Origin: Prinia subflava
Taxonomy: Eukaryota > Chordata > Aves > Passeriformes > Cisticolidae
NCBI RefSeq assembly: GCF_021018805.1
Contig: NC_086248.1
Location: forward strand, 28,714,922 to 28,778,921
Direction: 5' to 3'
Length of the DNA stretch: 64,000 nt
This document shows positions 39,856-52,600 of the stretch, piece by piece. The first letter of the stretch is position 1; each line of letters starts with the position of its first letter. Under the pieces are notes generated by a model. The model worked only from the letters and a program-made list of their open reading frames with translations, was not told the DNA's origin and searched no databases. The position numbers and the translations under genes were made by a program.

Positions 39856-40454
39856 GAAACAAATGCCTGGTTATCAGTCAGTGATTTTGTAAAAAAAAAA
39901 ATCAAAATCTATGAGAAAATCTTAATATAATTTAGCATAGCACAGTAGAAAATAAAATTTAAAAAATAATAAAGCAGCAGTTAAGCTTGTATTAGTGCAG
40001 TAATGCAGAAGCTTATTTCGAAAAAAATGTATTTTGACTGTTGATGAAAGATGAAAATCAACAGACGTCTTCAAACAATGCCCTAAGCCTTGAATTAAAG
40101 GATTCCTTTATAGGAACAGGATTTCCTATTGTAATGACAGCTCTTTGCTGCAAATGCTTCCTTCCCAGAGAATGCTTCAGTAATGCTGAACATCTCATAG
40201 AAACATTCTTGTCTGACCATATCTGCAGCTAGGGTTGTGGTGATTGAGGTGCAATTAGTCTTTTCTATATGTAAACTCAATTTTCAAATTTGTAGGATAC
40301 CTTTATTGGAACCACTCTTAGCTCACTGTTTCTAATGTAGGCAATATGCAGAAATTATTATAATTATGCTTATACAGGAATCTTTTCTTTAGGTTTATGT
40401 GTAAAAAGTCAGCTAGTTATGATTTATTTTATTCACCGCTTGTTTAGCAAATGA

Positions 40455-40520
40455 CATATATATAGAGATATTTAGATATTTAGATATATTGATATATAGA
40501 TACATAGATATGTATATAAT
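40455..40520. repeat. AT-rich GATATA-like low-complexity run
   Basis: About 65 bp of imperfect ATATAGAT / TTAGATAT units, a degenerate microsatellite. Confidence 0.75.
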
Positions 40521-43500
40521 CAACCTGCAAATAATCATTACACTGTTTAACAACTAACACAAGTTGCTCCAGCAAGTCAGTCTCAGCAGTTCTAACATGG
40601 GAATTCTTTAAGAAAGGCATTTTATAAAGCAGCTAAATAATCTATTTATTTGGTATTTTTGAAAAATTACCTTTTGAGAAGACCTCCCAGTGAAGCCCAA
40701 AAAGCACCAAGGTTTGATGAGGTTCTGCCTTATCAAAATGGAGGAGGTGTTTCTTCTTCAACTATGACAACTTAGGCAGAATAAATGTACAGAAACAACT
40801 TATTCATTAATCAGTAGATTATCTCCAGCCAAAATGATGATAGTGGTGTTGGTGGAAGACAAAGAAGCCAAGGTATATTGCTGACTGAACTCTATTTGAC
40901 GGAACACATTTAATCTTCTTTAGTCCTCCAGATTTAAATTGCAAACTGGTCAAAACACTTGAGAAATTAATTAAGGCAATGTTTTTCATATGGGAAAAGA
41001 ACTTTCATAGAAATTTCCTCAAGAAGCATAAAGAAGTAAAAGTTGATGCACTTGAATCAGTTTTAATTTCAAAAATGTGTATGGTCTGCACTTGTTTGAT
41101 TCAGTTTGCAGCAGCAGTCATGGTTGTCTGCTTTAGAGAAAGAGATGTAAGTCCAGTCAGAAATGTTTCAGTGTGACTCTGGAGTCTGGCTTTCCAGCTC
41201 CAGAGACCCCCAGGTGAGTACAGGCCAAGAGAGTGGCCACCATGCAGAGTGGGCAATGCACCTTTGCTCTGCACATGGTGCCTCCCTGCTGAAGGAATAG
41301 TCTGGTACTTCTGGTTGTCTGCAAAAGCATTTAGCTCTGCCAGTGCCTGTCAAGGAAATCCTGCCAACATATTTGTCACTCTTGATGAGGGCTAGAAAGC
41401 TATCTCAGTTATAGCCTATAAGATTGATCTAATATTTATAGCACGCCAGCACAGGCAAAACAATAATTCTGACTGTCAGGGGAAAAAAAAATCTGGGGAG
41501 GAATACATCTCCATAAAATTCAAACAAAGAGGACAGCCCTGCTTTACTATGCCTTTAGTGTCATTACATCACAAAAAGAGACAGACTTCTACAATTGTAT
41601 ATAAAAGCCCTTTTTTTTTCTTAGTTGTATTGATATAAACACAAATGATGGAAACATTTGTTACTATCTTTAACACACTGTATTGAAGACCTTTTGTGGC
41701 AGGGGCTGCATTAGGGATTTTCGCCAACTAAGATGTACAGCTGGAAGACAGCTAAGTGATGTGTCATCTATTTCTGTCCACCGTCAATTCAGTGTCTTTT
41801 GGAAAGACATTAAATCTTTCTTGACTTCTATTTCCTAACTTCTAAAATAAATATGATACTTTTCAAACATAAGACCTTTCCCAGACTATTTGGAAATCTT
41901 GGAAGAAAAATGAAAAGTAGTTAGATATTATTGCTTTATTTTGCCTTCTTAGACCAGAGAGCCTAGAGTTGTTCTTTTTTGCCCTCACCTTGCTGTTTAA
42001 ACACCTAATTGGGCATTGGAAGATTGTGATGGATGTGTTACAGAACCATACAAGGGGCCAGTGTTGAAGCTTATCTATCTCAGCAAAACAGTTTGCCTGA
42101 TCTGTTTGAACATAAGATGCTTTAAAGCTGATTTGAATCACAATTAGTAACTTATGTTAATGCTGGTGATGGGAGGAACCACATGTAATTTTTTCTTTAG
42201 CTGTGCTCTGCAGAGTAGAGAGCATTTGGATTAAATTCATCATTGGTGTCTAGAGCCCACATTTCAGAACTGCAGGAGAAAAATAAAAAGTACATGAGTA
42301 GGGCAAGGGTAAGTTATAAAAGCTTGGAGCTGGTTACTGTTGCTAAGGAAACTACTTCCCTGGTATCTGCATGTTCATCACATCTGTCTTTCCTTCTCTG
42401 CCTGGCTCTAAGAAAATCTTGTAACTTGATGTTAAAAGGCAGGGGAAAAGCAAGATTATGTTTCAAAGTAAAATGTAAAGACAGCACAGTGTTTACCTAC
42501 TCAACAATATTGAGCAAGCAGTTTAGAAGAGTTATCTGGTATTTAGAAAGTCCAACCATTTTGATTTTGGCTTGGATGAGGACACCTAGAAATTGCAACA
42601 TATGTCAGTATCATAGATAATGCTACATTTGACATTCTGGTAACGTGTTCTGATCATATGCTGCTTGCACTTTGGAAGCACTGTAAGAAACATGCACATT
42701 TAAGAGGATCCTAAAATCACGATTCACTGCTTTAATGTAGAAGGCACTGATAGTATGACATGAGATTCTTGAGATGTGTGGAGCTATTACAACTGGGGAA
42801 CCTCCATGAACACAGAGTCACAAAAATTAGGAGGCCCTCTGCACAGAGTGCAGTGAGATAAATAGTACATTCTGAAGTAACAATGCTTTGGGGTCAGGCA
42901 TCATATGCCTTGAGATGAGATTCAGCACGGCTGGGGATGCTTTGAAGGAAGCATTTTTTATTATAATTTTTGTCAAATCACTGTGCCAGTGCTTATCCAA
43001 GAGCATAAAACTCTGAAGTGTGACCTAACTTCAGCATTAATAAAGTGAGAGAAGGCTTGGATTAAATTTGCAGCAACTGGAAGATGCCAAATTAAATTAA
43101 CATCAAACACATGGCAAACCAAAGCAAGTGTAGTGACCTAAAATCAGAATCTGAATTTCAATACGACACACTTCAAATTACAACGTGTGGTAAGTCTTGG
43201 TGTTTTGAAATCAATCCAAATCTTCCCACCTTGCTTCATTTTTCTTTCTGCCCTATTTTGGCTCCCTCCAGCTGCAACAGTCACTTATCAAGACTTTGGA
43301 ACACTCCTATTCATTTAAGGGTTGAGCCATTTAAAAAAATGCTTCTAATTAGAATTTTTTTAAATTTCATTTTTGCTTTTGTGATAGCTTCTAAACAATT
43401 TACATTAGAATATGATACAGTTAAAGAGGACAACTTCTCATCAGCAACAATTGATGAATTATCCTCTTCTGCTGTTCATAAGATGTCCATGAGTAGAAAA

Positions 43501-44686
43501 AAAATTTCCTTTTAAATATTCTTAATAAGACATCAAGTAATTCTTACAGATAATAAATGGAATGTATTTTTATACACATTTCATTCATAGTACTTTTATA
43601 TTTGAACAAGAAATTGTATCACCCAACCAAGTTCCTGTTTTCCAAGTCACATCTTGAAATCAGGAATATAATTAGATATTTAATATAGGCACTTACATTT
43701 CTGGCACTAAAATTCACATCATAAAACATTATATTCCAAAAGTTGCCTTGACATCCTTATTGTTGAGAGAAAGAAGTAAAATATGTTTGCATTCTGCTGT
43801 CAGCAAACAGGAACTGCATTTTCCTTTTGAATGTGCCTCTCTGTTGAGGCACGTTTCTAAGAAAGTGGTGAATAATAGTATTTCTTTAGACATACACTCT
43901 GTCCAAAATGAATGTAAAAATAGCATTTCCGATAAAAAATGATTCCTCAAATATACTGTGTTTTAGGGACAAGTCTTCAAATTTACTTTATGGACCATTT
44001 TAATAAACAGTAATTTCTGATAACTTCCTTTTGTACTTTCAAGAAATCTGTCTATATGCAAAAAGCATTCTTTTCTTCATATGCTCACATTGAAAATATT
44101 TCTCTCATCTGAAGAGTTTTTCTCCTAGAGAAGATGCATTAGATTCTCTGTATGTGGAGTTAAAGATTATTATTGGAATTAGTAATATCTTTCAAATAGA
44201 CTTACCCTTTCAAGTACAATTAGGAGATTAAACTAATTGTTAAGAACAGATTTCAATAACTGTCTGGTTACAATAACTGTAAAGAACTGTCTTTCAAGAA
44301 TCATACATTTATCAAGAAGAAGAAACACTTTATCTCACAATGATAGCAGTATATCTATTAAACTTGTTATCAGACCTCTACCAAAGTAAGACAAAGCCGA
44401 ATACTATCACCAAGACAGATTTAGCCTAAATACCATACAATCACTGTCTAGTAGCTAATGCTGGGCATACATAAAACTACTTCGATGTGATAACTGACAA
44501 ATTTATAGCAGTCACAAAGTATAACAAATGTATGAAGTGACAGAAATAGGCATTTATGTTTATTGCCTCTGATTTATGAAGTGAGCTAAAGAAAAGTCAT
44601 GCATTGTATTCCATATGATTTAGTTTAATCTCTAATAAGAGTTGATGATGTTACAAGAGAATCAGTATAAGATATTTTTTTCACAG

Positions 44687-44782
44687 GTTCAAGATGCTTT
44701 CAGATGTCGGCTAAGGAATTGCCAGGATCCAATCAATGCAGATTCTTCGAGTTCTTTTCCTAATGGACACGCTCAAATCATG
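44687..44782 (+). CDS. ADGRB3: ADGRB3 exon: juxtamembrane cytoplasmic tail
   Basis: This 96 bp exon is phase 0 at both ends (acceptor tcacag, donor gttagc). It encodes [15 protein letters not shown], then a Ser-rich stretch and [13 protein letters not shown] followed by RC is shared with BAI1, while the [14 protein letters not shown] part is BAI3-like. Confidence 0.95.
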
Positions 44783-46119
44783 GTTAGCTTTTATTTTCTT
44801 CTTTGAATATGAATTTAGTGTTCCTAACAAAAACTTACTGTATTGTATGGGGCAAGTTTGCATGGTTGAAATATTAACACCTAAGCAAAAGACTGTTTAG
44901 GTCATCATCTGCTTGCTTAAATATTTTAGCTAGTTTTAAATTATTGGTGTGGTTATTTAATGGAGCACAGTGAATTAGTATCTTGCACCAGTGTTCTTTA
45001 GGATAAAAGATCCTTACATAAGAGAATAAAAACTAATGATATATTGTGACTTTTTCTAGTGTTGGTGTGAAGAGTACTGACATATTTCCCTTCACAAGAT
45101 CTTGAAAAACATTCTCAAACAAGACAAGGAGAAACAGCTAGACATTCTACATGGGAATCTATTTAGTGTGTTAAATTAAGAGATAGTAAATTTTGCTAAT
45201 ATTATTAGGTAATATATTAAGATAACATATTGGTCTCTTCACTTTGAAAAAAAGTTTGTCATTGCCTACAATGGTCAGAATCAGGCCCTAAAGACATGCA
45301 AGGCTCAGCAAAAAGGCAGGGTACAGCAAGCAGATGCCCTTCAAAATGATGACTAAAAAAATAACTTAATGTTTGGACTTCACAAGCCAAAAAGAGATAA
45401 GTTTTACTAAACATTTAGAATGGAATAAATTTCTTGTGAAAATAAAAAGAAAAAGTAAATAAATTCTCCAACAGAGTAAATAGGCTTTTAGCTAGGAAAA
45501 GTGTGCTTTGATTTCCAACTGTTAAAATTCTTTCTTAGTTCACACAATTAATTTTTGCGCAATGAAATAAGTAATAGTTGTTTTCAGGGAGTACAAAAAT
45601 TTATATGATTACATTAGTAGCAAGAAATGGCAGAATGTTTCATAACAGATAAGCATTTCATAACAAATTAATGAACTTTCAAACAGAAGGGACTATTTGA
45701 ATTACACTTATTCACGGTAATTTGTAATGCAGGCTATTTTTCATACTTCTTTTCATAACATTACCATGAAAAGCTTCCTTAAAGAAGATCCGTTGATGAG
45801 ATGTAGAAGTTATTCTTCTATATATATTAAAAACTGTACACTGAATCATTATATTAAAATTATATACTCCCACCTATTTTATTTTATTTTTTCTGGTCAG
45901 GCAGCATACTTTGAAAATCACCCACTTATACTTTAGAAAACTTTGTAAAGCTCTGCTGTTGTAAAACAATACACTTCACCTTCTCAGCAACAAGAAACCA
46001 CTTTTAAGAGACTATGACCCTGTAAGTAGGACATTTTGGAAGTGCTAGTTGGCAAAAAGGTATTGTGGTTTGTTGCTGAATTAATAATGGCTGTTCTGTT
46101 TCACTGTTTCTTGTTACAG
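44783..46119 (+). other. ADGRB3: ADGRB3 intron (1337 bp)
   Basis: AT-rich unique sequence between donor gttagc and acceptor cttgttacag. Nothing further was recognised. Confidence 0.92.
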
Positions 46120-46159
46120 ACTGATTTTGAGAAGGATGTGGACATTGCTTGTCGGTCAG
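46120..46159 (+). CDS. ADGRB3: ADGRB3 exon: short tail exon (40 bp)
   Basis: It starts in phase 0 and ends after one base; donor gtaaga begins at 46160. It encodes TDFEKDVDIACRS, a peptide conserved in the tail of all BAI receptors. The split Val with the following exon reads correctly. Its shortness makes it easy to miss in automatic annotation. Confidence 0.95.
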
Positions 46160-48703
46160 GTAAGACATTGGGAGAGAATTTAGCCAATAAAAGTAGTCTT
46201 GTAAAAGTTCCTTGTGAAGTGAAAACTAGAAAAACATTGGGGTTTAGCTGTTTATAGGGAAATTTTATTAATTTGAAGAAAAAAAAAAGTGAAAAATTAC
46301 GTCACTGTATGTATGCAATGTATGAATGCATTTATTTAATTTTGTTACTAAGGCCATTAACTAGTATTCAGCATTTGGAAAGTAGTCAAAGGTGTGACTG
46401 TCTATTAGAAAGTAAATATTTGTGGAAAGATAATTCTTAACACATTAAGCTTTCCTTCCCCAGTACACAAGCAAATGTGAAAACTTCATTTTACTTTAAC
46501 AAAAAAATAAAAAAATAGTGTATCTTGACAGCTGTGTATATGAAGGATGCATCAATTTGCATCTATTTTAAAGAGGGTATGTTTTATAGGACTCTAAGTG
46601 AAATCAACAATAGTTTAAGGAAATTAAGTCTTATTCCACTTTAATGAGAAAAGTTGTGCATTTTTTAAAGATATTAATCAGTTGGCTGTGTTTGTTTCCA
46701 TATATTAAAGACAACACATTTTGAGCAATTTGTTTTCCAATCTCTTTTAAATAGTGCAATGTAAAATAAATGACTATTCAAACTCTATAGGAATTTTTTA
46801 ACCTAGGAGATATTTCCAAAGGACAGTTTTTCCTAGGGAAACCATCTTGCCTAAACACCCTCAGTTTTCAATAAAGGGAAAGAGAAGGAGAGAGTGTGTC
46901 CTCTCCACAGTGAGTCAGAACAGAAGCCTGATTTAGCTGTTCTGCATCAGCCACCTGAAGGACATTCTCTCTTAGCTGGCTCTATGCAGAGCCAAGAAAG
47001 CTGATCTCATTAAGGTGAAGTTTGAGTTTCCAGCCATCCACATTTATAAAAACTGCCAGCTGAGTTTCTTGCTATATGGACTTAGCTCTTCCCTACAGAT
47101 CAGTTTTAGTATGCACGTGTATTTTGGAGGAATTGGGATAGCGCATTGTAACACAAGTGCCTGTGTGTCACCATCCAATGCAGACAAAAATCCAGCACTG
47201 ATCCATGTAGTTCCCACTTCTCACCTGTGATAACACAGCTCTGCAATACAGAGGGCCTTGACAGAGGCGTCCTAAAGGAGATTGACTCTGAATGCAATGA
47301 TGAACAGGTTTTACTAGCGTTTGAATTCACTTTCTGGTAATAAAAATGTAAGGATAGATCACTGTTTGAAATGGCTGAACAAGTGTCACTGGAAACAATG
47401 AAGCAGCCAGTGAAATCAGGTACTTGTGCACAGTTGTTTAGAAGTAAATTATTCTTTTCATAATGAAAGAAAAGAGAGAGTTAGTTTAGTGTGAGGAAGG
47501 AGTCAGATGCCTTATGAGCTGCTTGCTATGGAAAAAGCAGTGAACTGACAGGCGGGTACTGGGGGATCTGGGTCATCAGAGCCCTTGGGCAACCAGAAGA
47601 GATGTAAATGTAATACCTAGATACTTCAAGTTGTCTTTCTGTCTCAGCCCATGAGCTGGGTTTTGTTGTATAAAATAGCACTGGTGTGAATTAAAATATT
47701 TTCAACTGGGACCAGAAAATCCCTACATCCAGCTGGAATAAACCCAGTAATTAGTTAGTTTAATTTTTTTTTTTATTTCTACCCTTTTTCTTTCATTACA
47801 GGTGTTGGATTATAGACTTACTTTTTTTTTTTTTTTAAGATGAATAATTGTGATTGAATAAATGCTTTGCTTTTGAAGCCATTCTTCATTGCTTCTGGAA
47901 ATTTTGAATTTTATGACGGGATTAGTAACTTTTACATGTAAACGTCACCCCCAAAGAAATTGCTGGATGTTGCTACAAGTTTGACCAGGAAGGTCTAGGC
48001 CTAGAAAAAACTGGGTAATGACTCTGCTATAAAACACATTTATATTCTTTATAACCCTTTCAGATGCAGTAAAATATTCTTTCTGATACCAATGGAATTT
48101 CTTCCCAATGTGGTAATTCTTTTGTCACTTTTATTTAAAACATAGTTTAACAGAGAAGAGTTTTTAAAAGTCAGTGAAAAGGAAAATTTAGGAGTTTAGG
48201 AACACATGCTCATAAGTTATAATCTTATGCTAGGTCATTACAATGGATCAACAAAATGATTCTGCCTTACAATCTGTTTGACATTTTCCAGGAGGTTATG
48301 TGGAGTTATTAATGGCAGTATAGATGTCATAAATGTATATAGATGTATTTTTTTGGAAAACTCTTAATGAGTTCCACATGGCAGGCTTTTGCTTAAGCTG
48401 TAAGTCACCTAAAATCTGTGTAAGTCGGTAGGAATAATCAAAGTGTTTTTAGTTCATATAAATGACTGAAGCTAGTCAGAGATCAGTGTCAGTTATACAC
48501 AGTAGATTAAGAGAACAAAAACCCCAAAACCACAGAAAAGCTGTTCCAAAAACAATATTTATAAAATGAAAATTAATAAGTGGAAAGAAAAGATTTTAGA
48601 AGAGGCACTGTTAAAGGAAGCACTGCTAGATAAAGCCACAAGAAAAGGCAGTGTTAGGCTGGTATGGTTTCAGGCTGTAAGAATCCTGTTCTCTCACCCA
48701 CAG
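46160..48703 (+). other. ADGRB3: ADGRB3 intron (2544 bp)
   Basis: AT-rich intron with a T15 tract at 47822-47836. The acceptor is ctctcacccacag at 48703. No mobile element was recognised. Confidence 0.92.
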
Positions 48704-49347
48704 TTTTGCATAAAGACATTGGACCTTGCAGAGCAGCCACTATAACAGGAACGCTTTCGAGAATTTCACTAAACGATGAAGAGGAGGAAAAGGGACCAAA
48801 CCCTGAAGGAATGAGCTATTCAACCTTGCCTGGAAACATCATCTCCAAAGTCATCATCCAGCAACCAACAGGTCTCCACATGCCCATGAGTATGAGTGAA
48901 CTGGCCAATCAGTGCTTGAAAAAAGACAACAGTGAGCTGCGGAGGACTGTGTACTTGTGCACTGACGATAATTTGAGAGGTGCAGATATGGACATCGTCC
49001 ATCCTCAGGAGCGGATGATAGAAAGCGACTACATCGTCATGCCCCGGGGCTCAGTAAATACCCAGCCATCACTGAAAGATGACAGCAAAATGAATATAGG
49101 CATGGATACCTTGCCTCATGAAAGGCTGTTGCACTACAAAGTTAATCCCGAGTTCAATATGAATCCCTCTGTAATGGACCAATTTAATATCAATTTAGAC
49201 CAGCATCTTCCCGCCCAAGAACATATGCAGAGTTTGCCATTTGAGCCCCGCACAGCAGTGAAGAATTTCATTGCCTCAGAGCTGGATGACAATGCAGGAT
49301 TATCGAGAAGCGAAACTGGATCCACAATATCCATGAGCTCTTTAGAG
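48704..49347 (+). CDS. ADGRB3: ADGRB3 exon: main cytoplasmic tail (644 bp)
   Basis: It starts by completing a Val codon and ends in phase 0 after the Glu of SMSSLE. Motifs in order are [19 protein letters not shown], an acidic NDEEEEKG run, [67 protein letters not shown], and a Ser-rich [15 protein letters not shown] end. TITGTL is shared by BAI1-3; the rest is BAI3-specific. The region is presumably a disordered signalling tail. No frameshift or stop interrupts its 214 full codons. The donor gtcagt is weak compared with the other exons here; reading through adds VSGA and a stop at 49360-49362. Confidence 0.97.
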
Positions 49348-49402
49348 GTCAGTGGTGCATAAACAAATTGCATGGTCTGTTGTTCTAATTTTATGATAAG
49401 AC

Positions 49403-49408
49403 AATAAA
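49403..49408 (+). promoter_or_regulatory. ADGRB3: Possible intronic polyadenylation signal AATAAA
   Basis: AATAAA lies 41 bases after the stop codon reached by reading through the weak donor at 49348. It is followed at once by a GT-rich stretch (ttgtgtcttgtgtct). The GT-rich element is closer to the hexamer than is usual, so use of this site is uncertain. Confidence 0.3.
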
Positions 49409-49505
49409 TTGTGTCTTGTGTCTAAGGGGTGAAGCTAATGTTTTAATTCAGTATAAATTATTGTTTGGGATCATACACTGCTGTTCCTATTTCTCTTATT
49501 ATCAG

Positions 49506-49619
49506 AAGTGTTTATACCTAGAAAACAAGACTAAAGTTTCAGAGCCAGTCTGTATGAAAAAATATAGTTCTGGAGATTTAACATTCCACACGACTGCCGA
49601 GGATTTCGTGACCTACCAG
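49506..49619 (+). CDS. ADGRB3: Candidate unannotated cassette exon of ADGRB3 (114 bp)
   Basis: The acceptor is preceded by a clean pyrimidine tract (ttcctatttctcttattatcag) ending at 49505. The donor is CAG/gtaaag at 49620. The interval is open for 38 codons in phase 0, the only frame that continues the upstream exon, and it ends in phase 0, so it joins in frame to the 36 bp exon at 58967. The predicted peptide starts KCLYLENKTK, has CMKKYSSGDLTF in the middle and ends AEDFVTYQ. Three CpGs fall within about 25 bp of its 3' half, unusual for this intron. I do not recall this peptide in standard BAI3 sequences. It could be a rare or neural isoform exon or a chance pseudo-exon. Confidence 0.42.
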
Positions 49620-52600
49620 GTAAAGTCCACTGGAAAATTCTGTGTTGCTATGAGAAGAAAAACTATTCCTTCAAGATACAAGTGCTAATCATTTGCCCTA
49701 CCTGCAAGCACATGCAGTTGAAAACATTTGCCATGTTATTGCTGACAATCATATCTGTCTCAGATATGATAGTCTGATTCTGCTCTCATTGGTGTAAATC
49801 TTGGATTCTTTCATGCAATAGTTCACCATTTACTGATATAGTTTTGTTTGCAAGTGCATGCAGGCATTGGTACAACTGATATGTGCCGTAGGTACAGGTG
49901 GGCTTCCTGTGGAGTATCACAGATTTCAGTCAGATTGCACAAGTGAACTGAAAAGCCTTTAAAAGGCTTTCAGTTATTACTACAATCTGTCTGTGGGATT
50001 TAAGCATTTTCAAAGTGAAAACTATTGAAATAAATTGTTAAGACCTAAGAATCAAATACTGCCATTCTTATTAAACTTTTACCTATGAAAGCCGGGAGTA
50101 AGCTGGAGTTAATTTCATACTTGGAACTCCTTAAGAACTGGGAATATATTTCACCAGCATGTCAAGTGTTGTGAAACACGGCATTTTATGGGACAGAGAA
50201 AGACAAATGGGAAAAACATGGTGCTCCCTCATTCTCTGAAAGAAGTTACACATGGAAAAAGATTCTACTGTATGTGCAACCTTGAAGCCATTAGCTATTG
50301 CTCTACAATGTTTGGACCCGTCTGAGTAGGGAAACAGAGATTCAGCCTGATTTTTCAATTTTTAGGTGCCCCTGTAACTGATACTTCATAAATAGAGGAT
50401 AAGTATGGATATTTCTTTTAAAATGGAGTTGAAGTTTTGTGTAGATGAAGTTTTATGAAGAGCTTGAGCAGAAGATCAGAATTTAATTTCTTTTCAAGAG
50501 ATATCTTTACAGGCTTTGAAAGCAAAATATTTTCCGTGCTGTTTATATTATGTGTGTACTACCATAAGTTTTTACAGGACTTCATTCAACTTAAAAATTA
50601 ATAGACAATGAAGTATGAGTATCTGCAAGGAATCAAAAATGATCTATTTTTTGGCTGCTGTTAAAGTGAATATGTATAGTCTTGAAAAAATTTTCAAAAT
50701 TCTTTCTGAAATATAGTTTAAGTGCTTGTCCTTTCAGTCCTCAGATTGACAGACTCTTTCAAAACAAGTCTGCATTGTTCAAATTACTACCTTCAGTTCA
50801 GGTATACTAGTTGATAGATCTCAGGTAGTAGACAGGAGTTCTCAAATTTAATGCAACCCCAGAAGCAGAATAGCTAAGGTCACCTTCCAGCAGTATTCTC
50901 TCCCACCTATCTACAGTACCATCTTTCAGATTATTTTTGTCAGATATAGAAACTTAAATCCAGTCCAGTTAATATTAGACATATGGATATGTGAAGAAGA
51001 TTCATAATTCTTTGAGAAGATGGACATATATGCCACCATACCATCCACTCTAAATTAATTTCTGGTGATGCCTGTTTCCCTCCATTGGTGACAAAGTTCA
51101 CCTAGGACACCTTAAAAAAAAAAAAACCCTACAAAAAAACCCAGATCATTGTTAAGTTGTAAATATCATGACATAATTTACTTCATCATACACAAAATTA
51201 TAGTTCCTGACACCTTTTTGGAAAATAGGCCTGAAAATCGATCAGTATAATGTACTGCTCCTTTAAAGTTATTTATCTGTGTTTGTGTCATATTTTAGCT
51301 TTACCTCTAAGATGGGATGTAGACACAAAATCTCAGTCACCATTCTGTATATCATTTTTATGCTCAGAAGAGACTAAGTACATAGTAGAAAATGCAGTAA
51401 AATATAATAAGATAGTAAGTATGTAGTCTCTTCTAAATTGGGAAAACATACTAGTTTTAGTGGGCTGTATTTTGGTCCAGAAAACCAGTTATGTTTGTAA
51501 ACCTCATCAAACCCTGCATAATCCCATGTATTAGGAAAAAAAACACAGAGATTAGGGCAGGTCAAAAATTAAAGAAACTGTGTCAGCTTTTGTGTCTGCC
51601 TTTGTGATTCCCAACATTACCTGATGACCATGTGCTGCACTGAACTGAAGATAGGAACATGAAAGAAAATTCTGAACAGACAAAAATCAGAGTCTCAGAC
51701 TGATCCTGATAAGCAGATCCAGCCAGATAAAGAACATTATTGTGTATTTACATATACAGAGTTTAAGAAGCAAGTGTTGAGGTAAAGCCCAAAATGTTAC
51801 TGTCTAGAACTGACCAGCTGGATTAACTTTTGTGGCTGCCTTAAACAAAGCATAAAAGGGAGAGCGAGGGATTTGCAAGACTTTTCAAAAGACAGGGTTT
51901 GTCCCACTCTATGTAACAGCAAAACCTGCAGCAGGACATTTCAGATCACCCTACCCACCTTTATCCAGATAGAGCATGAGGAGACCAGCTCCAAAGAACA
52001 TCCTGAGCAGAGAAAGCTTCCCCCTCCTATCAGCTTTTAGTTGGAACACAGCTACAGTATCAGCACAAAAAACTTATATCCTGACTTCTCTGAAGGGAGG
52101 ATCCAATACCCCTACCACTATACATCTAAATGCAGACATTCCCCTTCTGAAATGGAAAAAGGGCTCTTTACATTTTGCTCCCCTGTAGAGTCAATTGAGA
52201 CAAATAGCCATTTTTAGGCCACTTTTAGACATCTGCTCCAGGATGAAGTAAATGACATGCCTCAGTGCTGGTGTCTCTTTTCAGATTCCATAGAGGAAGC
52301 CAGAATGAGGAATGAGTAGTTCAAACACATGCATCAGAAATGTTGATGTCCTAAATTTAGTCAGATGAATACTACTGTGTGTCACAAACTTTCTTCTAAA
52401 ACTTTTATATCTATTTTCTTTTCTGAAGGAAATGCTTAGATGTGAACAATAAAATGCTTTATTATGTATGGAAGAATTTTATTTTCAAAAGATGATTTGA
52501 AAATGCCATAATATTTACATACAAATATTGCCTAGATAAATATAAATCTAAGGATGCACAGATTCACAAAGTGCAAACTGATAATTTTTACTTTATTTGG

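Larger units (their letters stand above)
37733..44686 (+). other. ADGRB3: ADGRB3 intron (6954 bp)
   Basis: Contents: a purine-rich run near 37878-37916, an A19 plus A/C tract at 38664-38718, a CR1 fragment at 39550-39855, and an AT-rich GATATA-like run at 40455-40520. Open frames at 42243-42620 (125 codons) and 43111-43515 (134 codons) resemble no protein I know and lack coding context. The acceptor is tttttttcacag at 44686. Confidence 0.9.

Noticed and set aside
41168..41353. GC-richer patch and short - strand frame near 41160-41380
   Set aside because: No known protein, promoter or repeat recognised; noted only as a composition change.
42243..42620. 125-codon + strand open frame
   Set aside because: Composition and lack of recognisable motifs suggest chance.
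43111..43515. 134-codon + strand open frame with a hydrophobic segment
   Set aside because: No similarity to a known family; lies inside an ADGRB3 intron with no supporting signals.
49416..49688. The full 90-codon frame beginning at the ATG at 49416
   Set aside because: Only the portion between the splice sites (49506-49619) is supported as a candidate exon; the upstream and downstream parts are intron-like.
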